Translations under genes and position numbers: made by a program | Shown: positions 14,433-26,100 of the stretch, piece after piece | How positions within the stretch are numbered: the stretch's first letter is position 1 | How the letters are laid out: the number at the start of each line of letters is the position of its first letter | Source of the DNA: Salvelinus alpinus | Lineage: Eukaryota; Chordata; Actinopteri; Salmoniformes; Salmonidae | Length of the DNA stretch: 64,000 nucleotides | Assembly (NCBI RefSeq): GCF_045679555.1 | Contig: NC_092087.1 | Coordinates: 85,773,331 to 85,837,330 of the forward strand | Direction: 5' to 3' | Notes under the pieces: generated by a model | What the model saw: the letters and a program-made list of their open reading frames with translations, nothing else | What the model was told of the DNA's origin: nothing | The model's database searches: none

Positions 14433-15958
14433 CATGCTAGGTAATGCTAGTATCAACATCCCATCCAAAACAGCTGAAACTATAGTAAGACCAGCACATG
14501 CTAGATAATGGTAGTATCAACATGCCATCCAACACAGCTGAAACTATAGTAAGACCACCACATGCTAGATAATGGTAGTATCAACATGCCATCCAACACA
14601 GCTGAAACTATAGTAAGCCCACCACATGCTAGGTAATGCTAGTATCAACATCCCATTCAACACAGCTGAAACTATAGTAAGACCAACACATGCTAGATAA
14701 TGCTAGTATCAACATGCCATCCAACACAGCTGAAACTATAGTAAGACCACCACATGCTAGGTAATGCTAGTATAAACATGACATCCAACCCAGCTGAAAC
14801 TATAGTAAGAACACCACATGCTAGGTAATGCTAGTATCAACATCCCATTCAACACAGCTGAAATTATAGTAAGACCACCACATGCTAGGTAATGCTAGTA
14901 TCAACATCCCATCCAACACAGCTGAAACTATAGTAAGACCACCAGATGCTAGGTAATGCTAGTATCAACATCCCATCCAACACAGCTGAAACTATAGTAA
15001 GAACACCACATGCTAGGTAATGCTAGTATCAACATGCCATCCAACACAGCTGAAACTATAGTAAGACCACCACATGCTAGGTAATGCTAGTATCAACAGC
15101 CCATCCAACACAGCTGAAACTATAGTAAGACCACCACATGCTAGGTAATGCTAGTATCAACATCCCATTCAACACAGCTGAAACTACAGTAAGACCACCA
15201 CATGCTAGGTAATGCTAGTATCAACACCCCATCCAACACAGCTGAAACTATAGTAAGAACACCACATGCTAGGTAATGCTAGTATCAACATCCCATCCAA
15301 CACAGCTGAAACTATAGTAAGACCACCACATGCTAGGTAATGCTAGTATCAACATCCCATCCAACACAGCTGAAACTACAGTAAGACCACCACATGCTAG
15401 ATAATGGTAGTATCAACATCCCATCCAACACAGCTGAAACTATAGTAAGACCACCACATGCTAGGTAATGCTAGTATCAACATCCCATCCAACACAGCTG
15501 AAACTATAGTAAGACCAACACATGCTAGGTAATGCTAGTATCAACATCCCATTCAACACAGCTGCAACTATAGTAAGACAACCACATGCTAGGTAATGCT
15601 AGTATCAACATCCCATCCAACACAGCTGACACTATAGTAAGACCACCACATGCTAGGTAATGCTAGTATCAACACCCCATCCAACACAGCTGAAACTACA
15701 GTAAGACCACCACATGCTAGGTAATGCTAGTATCAACATCCCATCCAACACAGCTGAAACTATAGTAAGACCACCACATGCTAGGTAATGCTAGTATCAA
15801 CATGCCATCCAACACAGCTGAAACTATAGTAAGACCACCACATGCTAGGTAATGGTAGTATCAACATCCCATCCAACACAGCTGAAACTATAGTAAGACC
15901 ACCACATGCTAGATAATGCTAGTATCAACATCCCATCCAACACAGCTGAAATTATAGC
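14433..15958 (+). repeat. 64-bp minisatellite, about 24 copies
   Basis: Regular 64-bp units start with CATGCTAGGTAATGCTAGTA and contain CCAACACAGCTGAAACTATA. Copies differ at a few positions (GGTAATGCTAG or GATAATGGTAG; CATCCC or CATGCC), and similar variants cluster. Confidence 0.95.
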
Positions 15959-16530
15959 TAGCCTTGATTAGTAATCACAGCGTCAGCTTCCCCACTAAGG
16001 TCCAATGTGATAACTTGAAATCTGAGGAAGAAAGTTTGGTTTAAGAAGTAGTATGACATTTTAAATGATGCCGTACATCTATGAATATAGGCTTACTGAT
16101 AAAAAGACCCAGTAATGCTCGACTGCTGAACAGCGCATATCGCGGCCAACAGCATTTGGGGCAGCCCGATGGTGGTAGTTATGACCCACTCTCACTAAAA
16201 CTACTGTAGCAGAGTGAGTCTCATCATGGTATAAGATGCCTGCATACTCACTATGTACAAGCAAACATGATAACATGCGTAAATGTATTACTAGCAGAAG
16301 ATGAATAAGAATGAATAATACACGATGACTAGAATGAAGTGATCGCTACAGTAGCATACAATGTAAAGATGGACCGACAGGGAGGCCTACCTATGTAAAA
16401 TACATAACAGGATTAGAACATGGCTAATAAATCAGAGCCTGAACCTACTGTTGCAGATAAGGATGAAGTAAATATTAGAGTGACACAAATTATACCATAA
16501 AATGGAAACTAATTATGTGACTCATGCAAC
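15959..16530. other. Unassigned intergenic stretch
   Basis: About 570 bp without a recognisable gene or repeat boundary. No splice-flanked exon resembling the neighbouring families was seen. Confidence 0.5.
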
Positions 16531-17138
16531 AGTATCAAATTGTATTTGTCACATGTGCGGAATACAACAGGTGTAGATCTTACAGGGAAATGCTTACTTA
16601 CAAGCCCCTTAACTAAAATAACATTAGAGAGGCTATATAAAGGGAAAGGGGGATACCTAGTCAGTTGTACAACTGAATGCATTCAACTGAAATTTGTCTT
16701 CTGCATTTAACCCAACCCCTCTACAGGGGGTATCGTACAGAGTCAGTTTGGGGGGCACCGGTTAGTTGAGGTAATATGTACATGTAGGTAGAGTTAAAGG
16801 GACTATGCAGAGATAATAAACAGAGTGTTGCAGCAGTGTCTTGGTAGCCCTTTGATCAGCTGTTCAGGAGTCTTATGGCTTGGGGGTAGAAGCTGTTAAG
16901 AAGCCTTTTGGACCTAGACTTGGCTGTCCGGAACCGTTTGCCGTGCGGTCGCAAAGAGAACAGCCTATGACTGGGGTGGCTGGAGTCTGACCATTTTTAT
17001 GGCCTTCTCCTGACACCGCCAGGTTAGAGGTCCTGGATGGCAGGAAGCTTGGCCCCAGTGATGTACTGGGCCATACGCGCCTTTTGGTCGGAGGCTGAGC
17101 AGTTGCCATAACAGTCGGTGATGCAACCAGTCAGTATG
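16531..17138. mobile_element. Salmonid dispersed repeat fragments (LINE/SINE-like)
   Basis: The left part (TATTTGTCACATGTGCGGAA, then AATACAACAGGTGTAG) is a common salmonid repeat end also present at 54452-54550 and 63780-63880. A CCTAGTCAGTTGTACAACTG block is shared with 28275. The right part (16740-17138) is another high-copy repeat, probably LINE-derived. It is truncated at the hAT insertion. Confidence 0.55.
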
Positions 17139-17146
17139 CACTAATG

Positions 17147-18493
17147 CAGCCTTTCATAAAGTTGGGTCACGGACCTGTTAATGGTGGGTCGCGACGTGTC
17201 AGTGTAAATACATAATTGTTTCATTAATTACTGGAATTGATTTGGCCAAGTGCATCTGCGCTCTCTGTTCAATGTGCTTTCTGCTTAAGCTGCGGTCTCT
17301 GCTCAGTTTGGCAGCTGCACGAGTGTGAGAGGGAGATGCCTGTGTGCATCGGAGTTGTGTACCGGATCTCTTTTTCTGCGGTTTTCTTGAAGATCACTCC
17401 GCTACACACGACGCAGCGCTGTCGTTCAGATTGTTGGCATTTTATAACAGGTGATAAGCAGTAATAAGGGAGTACTAACTAACTCTCATAGTAGTAGATG
17501 TGAGTTTCTCTTTCAATCCCCTGGCCTTGTACATGGCTAATAGCTAACATTCGCCAAAGCAAGCTAGCTACTGATAGTGCAACCCTAGTAACAGTACAGA
17601 TGAAAATGAAAATGATCAGGCCTACTTTACATCTTACTGTAGAAATTATTGTTGAAAACTAGTCTAGGTTGGAACTGTTACTCTCAAAATACAATAATAA
17701 TTGTTATTCTTAACTGGAATTAACTGATTGACGCAAGATGCTTTTTGAGGCAAACACACTCACAGTTCTGGGTTGCTCATCTACAGTAGGAAGCGGTCTC
17801 CTGCCTGACTGAGAAAGCAGTAGATGTTCTGGTCCAGTTTGGCACCACATACCTATGTGAGTCAGGGTTCTCAACTCTGACATACTTAAAAAACAAGTAC
17901 AGAAACAGTTTCAAGGCTGAGCATAACCTCAGTGTTGCATTGTCAAAAACAGAGCCCAGAATAGACATGCTCTCATTAGGACTGTGTGGGGGTTTTCTGG
18001 TCTACAGATGTGATCAATCAGTTTATTCCAGTTCAGAATAAAAAAAGATGTATTGTAGTTTAACAGCAACAGTTCCAACCTAGACTTTCAACAATCATTT
18101 CTACAGTAAGATGTACAGTAGGCCTGATCATTTTTCATCTGTACTGTTACTTAGGGTTGCACTATCAAAAAGCCTGTGTGTGTGTTCTGTTATTCATCTG
18201 TGTGATGTGATCAATCCTTTTATTCCAATTCAGAATTTAAATGATTTATTGTATTTTAACAGCAACAGTTCCAACCTAGACAGATATGTTTTTAATGGAG
18301 GAAAATAAATATTAATACATATTTATATGGATATTTAATTTCATTGTTATTTGTTTTTGTCTATATTGCATTTGTTTTAGGCATAAGGGCAATGACATGT
18401 ACTGATAATTATGTATAGTTGCATATTTTCCTGAGTTTGGGTCCAAGGAAAACACAGAATGTTGCATTCTGGTCCCAGGCTGAAGAACCCCTG
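17147..18493 (+). mobile_element. Internally deleted hAT transposon with 8-bp target duplication
   Basis: It starts CAG and ends CTG, with the identical 8-bp direct repeat CACTAATG on both sides (17139-17146 and 18494-18501), the hallmark of hAT insertion. At 17810-17975 the + strand reads FGTTYLCESGFSTLTYLKNK and onward to LSVALSKTEPRI, the hAT C-terminal dimerisation region. The rest of the transposase is absent, so it is non-autonomous. A roughly 110-bp inverted repeat lies inside it (17572-17685 against 18060-18170). Confidence 0.85.
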
Positions 18494-18501
18494 CACTAAT
18501 G

Positions 18502-19340
18502 AGCTAGCAGACGCTCTGAGCAAATCAGAGTAGAAGTGCAGCTAAAGTGTAACTATACAAATGCACTAGTCCAGACCAGTCTGCAAGTTCATTTGAAGGC
18601 TTCTAGTTTAAACTGTGTAAGGGAATAGGGTTCCAAGAATAATAACCAGAAATATTTTGTACAACATTTGAATAGTGACTGTCGGCGAAAGTCACACCGA
18701 CTAATGTGACTGGGATGACCTGTAAAATGTAAGCTATGGCTGATAGTGTGCATTTATTGCTGCGGTTTCATGAGCTGGACACATGCTGTACTAAACTAGT
18801 TAACGCTCATGATCAGAAAATATTGCTTCTCACTCACTGTATAGCAACACATAGCCTGTATGCTAGTCTAGCATAGACTACTTCCTCCTTGTATGTATGA
18901 AGGACTATTCTCCATGATGGTTCGTGGAGCACACTGACTCAGCTCGAAAGCTGGTATTGGGAACAAACAAGTAGACTATATGATAGACTACTCCTGAGGC
19001 TAATTCTACTTAGCTAGCTAGTTTGTATCCAGCTATTAACTGAAAACAGAGCAGCAACATGGTTGATCCTCGCAATTAATCACATCACCGCAGCAGCCAA
19101 ACATTGCAACATGAGCATATTGAACGATGCGGGCGAGGTTCAAACACAGCTAGCGAGCATTTACAAAGAAAACATTATATCAGAAATCAGCAGCATAGCG
19201 AGAAACAGCTAGTTACAACAGCAGAGTCAATGGAGAAAAAGAAGCCAGCGCTTAGTAGCAGCAAGCGGCAGAAGGATGTAAGAGCAGACCCGGTCAATAA
19301 GGAAGTTGTGAATGATACTAGCCTCTAATTGGTGCAATCT
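18502..19340. other. Unassigned stretch; possible transposon N-terminal remnant
   Basis: Mostly unrecognised. A short + frame at 19104-19328 (KKKPALSSSKRQKD) could be the N-terminus of a hAT-type transposase, because basic, serine-rich starts of this kind occur there, but no zinc-finger motif is visible. No receptor exon was seen. Confidence 0.3.
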
Positions 19341-19344
19341 CAGT

Positions 19345-19800
19345 TGAGGCGGGCACTCGGGTTTCCTTTCTGAACTAGCTCCGCTTAATAAATAGCCTTA
19401 TTTTCTTGTGTACTTCCGTTGTACTTATCTGTTTTTGATCTTTTTCTATGGGATTTAGCCAATTCTTGATTTTTTATAATAGATAAAGTATTGGCTTGTT
19501 TTAGTGACACAAAAGGAATAATATTGATAAGAGCTTTTAAATAATTTTAGCTCTGGAGTTGCTCCTGATTTGTTTAAATACGTTTTACTTTGTATTGGTG
19601 TCAGATATTATTGGGCATTTTATATTTTATATTATACCATATTGTTCAGTGTAATAATATTGCTTGTTTTATTATCAAATTATGAATTATTACCTATTTT
19701 AGATACATTACTCTTTTTTTTTTTTACATTGAATACAGTACAAGTATCATATTGTAAAGACGCTCAAAGTTAGACAATAAATAGACAACAAATATATCAA
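19345..19800 (+). other. Displaced distal 3' UTR of a receptor copy, with AATAAA
   Basis: Homologous to 28740-29060 and 50000-50410 (blocks TTGCTCCTGAT.TGTTTAA and ATTGTTCAGTGT). AATAAA lies at 19776-19781. It probably belongs to locus 2, separated from the proximal UTR by about 4.9 kb of repeats. Confidence 0.6.
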
Positions 19801-20041
19801 TTATGTTTCTTGTATTTGTGCCTATTGTACACATGATGGCGCCATTGAGCAACATAATGCATGAGTGGCTAGCCTATAGGTCAGCCAGGGATACTCCATT
19901 ACTGTCAGGAGATAAACTGTAATAGATCAACAATCAGCACTGTTCATCAACAAACACACACACGACCATGCACGCACACACACACACGTAAACACACACT
20001 GAGTCTGGAACTTGCCAGAGTCTTTCCCGGTAGTTCAGACG

Positions 20042-20079
20042 TTGTGTGTGTGTGTGCCTGCGTGTGTGTTGTGTGTGTT

Positions 20080-20156
<77 letters not shown>
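20042..20156 (+). repeat. (TG)n microsatellite
   Basis: A TG run, imperfect at first (20042-20090) and pure from about 20090 to 20154. Confidence 0.9.
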
Positions 20157-20312
20157 CTGTGTGGGTGGTATGGGTATGTTGCTCCCTAGACTACTGCAGG
20201 AGTACTCTAATGTAAGTGGTCCAACAGATTTACTAGGTGGTAAAGGTCTGGATGGACTATTTCTACATTGATCTCATTTCTTGTATTTCTTTGGGAATGT
20301 GGTTCATACTGC

Positions 20313-20434
20313 TACTGGTGTCTGGAGCTCTACCCTTCTGCCCTATCAGACGCTCAGAAGTCCATCCAGCTCGCCCCTGATTGGCCAAAGGGATACTTCT
20401 TCAAGGGGAGTGCACTGATGGGGTTGAATTCTAC
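20313..20434 (+). pseudogene. TPR-encoding exon of a TPR/CCCH gene fragment
   Basis: The + frame encodes LELYPSALSDAQKSIQLAPD followed by WPKGYFFKGSALMGL, a tetratricopeptide pattern (alanine-rich helix, then PDWxKGYxxxGxAL). The exon borders are uncertain. It lies about 470 bp upstream of the two 3' exons of what appears to be the same gene. No start or upstream exons are present, so it is a partial duplicate. I do not recognise the parent gene. Confidence 0.5.
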
Positions 20435-20901
20435 TGTGAACGTGGACATTGCTGATTGTGTGTGTTTGTGTGTCGGTCTGTCTTCTCCACTCCTTCTATC
20501 TCCCCATCGTTTCCTCCCTTCACTCTCTCACTTCATGTCCTCTACCTCCCGTCCCCTCCCCTCAGTTTTCCTTAAATGACCTTCTGAATAGGAATGGACC
20601 AGGGTTTGAGGCTGCGTGTTGCTACTGATGTCCACCTGACAGCACAGTAGAGATCTCAATGGTGAGTTAGACGTCCCTGCATGATACACAGAGTCAAGAG
20701 CCTTCAGTTTAGAGCTTCAGTTTAGAGCTTTAAATAGTATCAACATCGTTCAACACAGAGAGAAAAGTACAACGATTCAACTCCTTTCTGGCAGCAAAGG
20801 AAAAACAAGCTTTGTTATTGGTTCCATTTTACTTGTGGGACTATGCTATTGGTCCCATTGCATGTATTTGGAATGTGCCTGCTGTTTGTCCTCCTGTCCA
20901 G

Positions 20902-21368
20902 GGGTGGAGCTGGAGAGCACCAGCCTGGTGATCAGGTTCCCAGACCGCTGGATGCAGAGAACCCCTCCCTCTCCTCAGAGGACCAACCCTATAGGCCTCA
21001 ACACCTCCTCAGCCTCCCAGTACGCCTCCACAGGGTAAGGACACCCATCTGTCTGTCAAAACATCATCTACGATTTATAAACATATATATAAGCATTTAT
21101 AATTAATAATTATGAGTTATTCTAAAGTGTTACCAATCATCTCATATAAACTTTTGAAATGTACAAAGTGATGGAAGGAGGAAGCAGGAGCACAGGTGCA
21201 GGTGTTTGTGTTTTCATACTGTTTGTCTCTCTCTCTCCCAGGACCAGGAGGATGGCTCCCATCAATGGTGACGAGTGTTTCTTCTGGAGGACTACCGGCT
21301 GTTTCTATGGTGACAAGTGTCGCTTCAAACACAAGCCTGACCAGAGAGGGAGAGACAGGAAACCCTGA
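20902..21368 (+). CDS. 3' exons of a CCCH zinc-finger gene (most intact copy)
   Basis: Two exons with good borders: 20902-21034 (VELESTSLVIRFPDRW, then RTPPSPQRTNPIGL) and 21242-21368, ending at TGA 21366-21368. Joined, they are open. The last exon holds CFFWRTTGCFYGDKCRFKH, a C-x7-C-x5-C-x3-H zinc finger of the RNA-binding CCCH type, followed by a basic tail (RGRDRKP). The copies at 29739 and 52203 have stops in the first exon, so this is the best preserved of three. It lacks 5' exons other than the TPR exon and may itself be a non-functional duplicate. Confidence 0.6.
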
Positions 21369-22008
21369 CAACCCTGACAAACCTTACAACCCTGAACACC
21401 ACGTACCGTCCGGATATGACAGAGTAAGGAAGAAGAGAAGGAATAACAGAATAATGAATATGAAGATTGAGGAAGAGGAGGAGGGACCGTGTAGCTACCT
21501 TAAAAGGGAACAGGAGGCTTGGATAGAATGGAGCTGTTGGGGGGTGTCACCGCTTTTGTAGTCCTCTGACACACAGCACAGACAGCACACTGGACACACA
21601 GTAGGACTAAGTGTCAATCAAAGTGAAGAGGAGTGCTCCTCTGATTTCCTTCCCCCGCCCCCTCGGTCTGAGCTGTGAAACATGTTTGATCATTGATGTC
21701 AGATGATGGAGATGATGTCATCATTAGAATCTTGAGGGGGTTGTTGCCCAGGCCAACGCCTCTACAACAACCATGTTGTAGACACTAAAGGGGGTCAGTG
21801 CAGGGTCTTTGATGTAGCTGATGAGGAGTGTACATTAAATGGGTTAGTAGAATAGAATTAATGACATCATGGAACTGACCAAATGTAAATGGAACTTTGA
21901 CCTGTTCCATGTAGAACTCAGAGGGACAAGGCACACATTATAAGATATTATAAACATTCCATATAGAATAGTCAACATATTGTTAACATGGTTCTGTATT
22001 TAAATAAA
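21369..22008 (+). other. 3' UTR of the CCCH gene fragment
   Basis: No coding signal. AATAAA at 22003-22008. Blocks here (CAATCAAAGTGAAGAGGAGTG, ACCATGTTGTAGACACTAA) recur at about 32480 and 52810-52970, which tracks the co-duplication. Confidence 0.55.
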
Positions 22009-22129
22009 AGTGGAAATGGGGGACATTTTGTCCATTATAGAAATGTAGGGCCCATTCTAATACAGTAACCTCCCTTTTCTGACATGTTGTTCTGGTCTTC
22101 ATGCATGTTAATGACTTAAAGAGGAAGGA

Positions 22130-22269
22130 GAGGACAGTTCTGTATCAGCTACTTGTGTTCTGACTACTTTAAATATGTGTCAACCACAGAACTGACAGTT
22201 ACTAGCAGTTCCCACTCACTACCAGTCAGTTGACTCACTGTACAATACCTCACCCCTTCACTTCACTCT
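22130..22269 (+). promoter_or_regulatory. Putative promoter and 5' untranslated exon of locus 3
   Basis: An exon-like block ending CACTTCACTCT, followed by donor GTAAGT (22270). It is conserved at 55600-55730 and inverted at about 62655-62800. The upstream conserved core is ACTTTAAATATGTGTCAACC, with a RUNX-type AACCACA and a weak AT-rich TATA-like TTTAAAT at 22169-22175. The transcription start is not determined. Conservation in front of the leader exons of loci 3 and 5 is the main argument. Confidence 0.5.
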
Positions 22270-22500
22270 GTAAGTACTCTTGACAATATCTTGAAATGTA
22301 GTTTTTGGTTATTTGTTTTTAGTCATAAGTCATATATGATATATGTATAATTTTACTTGTTGTTATGTTTTGAGCTGTGTTTTGGTTGTTACATCAGGGC
22401 CAGTATTCATAAAGTGTCTCAGTGTAGGAGTGTTGATCTACATAGTGATGAGATGATTAACCAGGGTAAAATAGACATGCAGACAAACATTGTAACACTT

Positions 22501-22609
<109 letters not shown>

Positions 22610-22822
22610 TCAATTGCTGTTTAGCCTCACAGCTTGGGGATAGGAGCTATCATTGAACCTGGTGGTCAGTCTTTAGGCTGCTGTACAGCTTGACGGACCG
22701 TAGAGGATTGAACATTTATCCTCCTATATTTGGGGTTCTGAGAATAAAACAGCTTCAGAACATTCAGAAATATGTGTTTACAGTACTACAGATCTGTTCA
22801 ATAAGTTGTTGATGTTGTTTAT

Positions 22823-22863
22823 AATGATGGTGATGATGGTGATGGTGATGATGATGATGATGA
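22823..22863 (+). repeat. (GATGGT)/(GAT)n short repeat
   Basis: GATGGTGATGATGGTGATGG followed by GATGAT repeats. Intronic. Confidence 0.85.
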
Positions 22864-23158
22864 CTATTGTATACATTAGGAAATTGTTTTTGCATCATAC
22901 TACATATCATCTTAAATAGACAGATGTAGACAGACATGCAACACGTCACACACATTACATACATATTGCAATAGACTTACAGACAGAGAGTATTCACATA
23001 GACAACCATGTAGTACACTACAACACAACACAATATGAGCCTGGTTCATTTTCAGTAATGAGGCCCTGTACCCCATTTACAGTTTCTACTTCAATGTATC
23101 AGGTGGAGTAATTCACCAGCTATAGAGTGAGTTGTTGTTTATGTTTCTAAGACTGCAG

Positions 23159-26100
23159 GGTGGGAGATGCAACAATGGCCTTGAGAACAGCAGGAAGTGT
23201 GTTGGTGGTCTTTCTCTGGTCTGTAGCAGGTATGGTCTCATTCTTATATTTTAGTTGCTCTGTTTAATAATCTACAGACATTTATTAAAGGTTAAGAATC
23301 ATAATGATATTCTGGTGTGTTTTGTTAGGCGTCTCCACTTCACTTAAATAGTTTTCTGTGGTTTCCATTCACACTCAACTCAGCAACTATAGCAACAAAG
23401 TGGAGACAAACCCTACTGTCAGTGGCAACCAATAGACCTTGTCCTAATTCTGATACCATTGTGTTTTGTGACTGTGTTTCAGTGGTACTGGGTCAGAATG
23501 GCTGGAGAGTGAAATACACCACTCAGAGTATCTGTGCCTTGAAGGTGTCATCAGTGGATCTGTCCTGTTCTTACACATATCCCAGAGGTCATACAGTCAC
23601 AACAACCTTCTGGTTCACAAAAATTTTAAATCTGAGAGACGACCCAGACTACAAAGGTCGTATGACGTACCGTAGCGATAGGATGAATGGCCACACTCTG
23701 ACAATCACAGACCTGAGAGAGAGTGACTCAGCTGAGTACAAGTTCAAATTTATAACAGATCAGACTGAAGGGAAGTATACTGGTGATCCTGGAGTCACCT
23801 TGTCTGTTACAGGTACAGTGACATTATATATAGTATTGATCTGTTTAATCACTCTGTCTGTTACAGGTACAGTGATATTATATATAGTATTGATCTGTTT
23901 AATCACTCTGTCTGTTACAGGTACAGTGATATTATATATAGTGTTGATCTGTTTAATCACTCTGTCTGTTACAGTGATATTATATATAGTGTTGATCTGT
24001 TTAAACACTCTGTCTGTTACAGGTACAGGGATATTATATATAGTGTTGATCTGTTTAATCACTATGTCTGTTACAGGTACAGTGATATTATATATAGTAT
24101 TGATCTGTTTAATCACTCTGTCTGTTACAGGTACAGTGATATTATATATAGTATTGATCTGTTTAATCACTCTGTCTGTTACAGGTACAGTGATATTATA
24201 TATAGTATTGATCTGTTTAATCACTCTGTCTGTTACAGGTACAGTGATAATATATATAGTGTTGATCTGTTTAATCACTCTGTCTGTTACAGGTACAGTG
24301 ATATTATATATAGTGTTGATCTGTTTAAACACTCTGTCTGTTACAGGTACAGTGATATTATATATAGTGTTGATCTGTTTAATCACTATGTCTGTTACAG
24401 GTACAGTGATATTATATATAGTATTGATCTGTTTAATCACTCTGTCTGTTACAGGTACAGTGATATTATATATAGTATTGATCTGTTTAATCACTCTGTC
24501 TGTTACAGGTACAGTGATATTATATATAGTATTGATCTGTTTAATCACTCTGTCTGTTACAGGTACAGTGATATTATATATAGTATTGATCTGTTTAATC
24601 ACTCTGTCTGTTACAGGTACAGTGATATTATATATAGTGTTGATCTGTTTAAACACTCTGTCTGTTACAGGTACAGTGATATTATATATAGTATTGATCT
24701 GTTTAATCACTCTGTCTGTTACAGGTACAGTGATAATATATATAGTGTTGATCTGTTTAATCACTCTGTCTGTTACAGGTACAGTGATATTATATATAGT
24801 ATTGATCTGTTTAATCACTCTGTCTGTTACAGTGATATTATATATAGTGTTGATCTGTTTAAACACTCTGTCTGTTACAGGTAAAGTGATATTATATATA
24901 GTATTGATCTGTTTAATCACTCTGTCTGTTACAGGTACAGTGATATTATATATAGTATTGATCTGTTTAATCACTCTGTCTGTTACAGTGATATTATATA
25001 TAGTGTTGATCTGTTTAATCACTCTGTCTGTTACAGGTAAAGTGATATTATATATAGTATTGATCTGTTTAATCACTCTGTCTGTTACAGGTACAGTGAT
25101 ATTATATATAGTATTGATCTGTTTAATCACTCTGTCTGTTACAGTGATATTATATATAGTGTTGATCTGTTTAAACACTCTGTCTGTTACAGGTACAGTG
25201 ATATTATATATAGTGTTGATCTGTTTAATCACTCTGTCTGTTACAGGTACAGTGATATTATATATAGTATTGATCTGTTTAATCACTCTGTCTGTTACAG
25301 GTACATTGATATTATATATAGTGTTGATCTGTTTAATTGGTTCAGGAAAACTGTCTTGATTTGTATTTAAATAATATAAAAATGAACGTATGGTATAACA
25401 GAAATGTCTGAATTGATGATTTGAGAATGTCCACTCCTGCCTCATTTGAACTAGACAACAGGTCATTGATGGTTTTAATGTTGTTATCTACTCCAGACCT
25501 GCAGGTGAAGGTGACCACTACATGGTGGTCAACGACACTGACCTGTAGCACCACCTGTACTCTGACTGGTAACCCCACCTACATCTGGTACAGGAACAGT
25601 AAGATTGTACAAGAGGACTCCTCCCCCTCATACTCAGTCTACTTTAAAACTGAAGACAGATTCTACTGTGCTGTAAAAGGCATCAATTCTCCTGCAGTGT
25701 GTGAGTGTGACTAATAGACTTTATAAAGTCTATCAAAATCATCCAATACATCATAGGTCAGTGTTCATGTGCAGTGAAACAGACATGAAATAGGGCTCCT
25801 ATTTCCTTTAGATTAATGGTTGTTGATTTTACAGTTGTAAATACTTACACCATTTGAAAAATGTACTTGTGTTTCAGCTGTTGAGGGTCACAGTTATTTC
25901 CATGTGACTTACACCAATCAGAGTGTCTGTACCTTGAAGGGGTCATCAGTGGACATACCCTGCTCTTATACATTTCCCAGTGGTCATACAGTCTCTGAAA
26001 CAAAATGGTACACAAAAGGAAAACTTGACGAGGCGCCTCAAATCCTGAACCCGGGGTATGGAGGTCGTGTGGAGTACCTTGGAAATATGCAGAGTGACTC

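Noticed and set aside
14433-15958. Regularly spaced repeats that could suggest a CRISPR array
   Set aside because: The units are contiguous tandem copies without unique spacers and the genome is vertebrate.
22764-22964. A poly-histidine minus frame
   Set aside because: Produced by the GAT/GATGGT repeat.
23760-25466. A 568-codon minus-strand frame with NIT-type glycosylation motifs
   Set aside because: It arises from the 54-bp array in antisense. There is no start context, leader or conserved domain.
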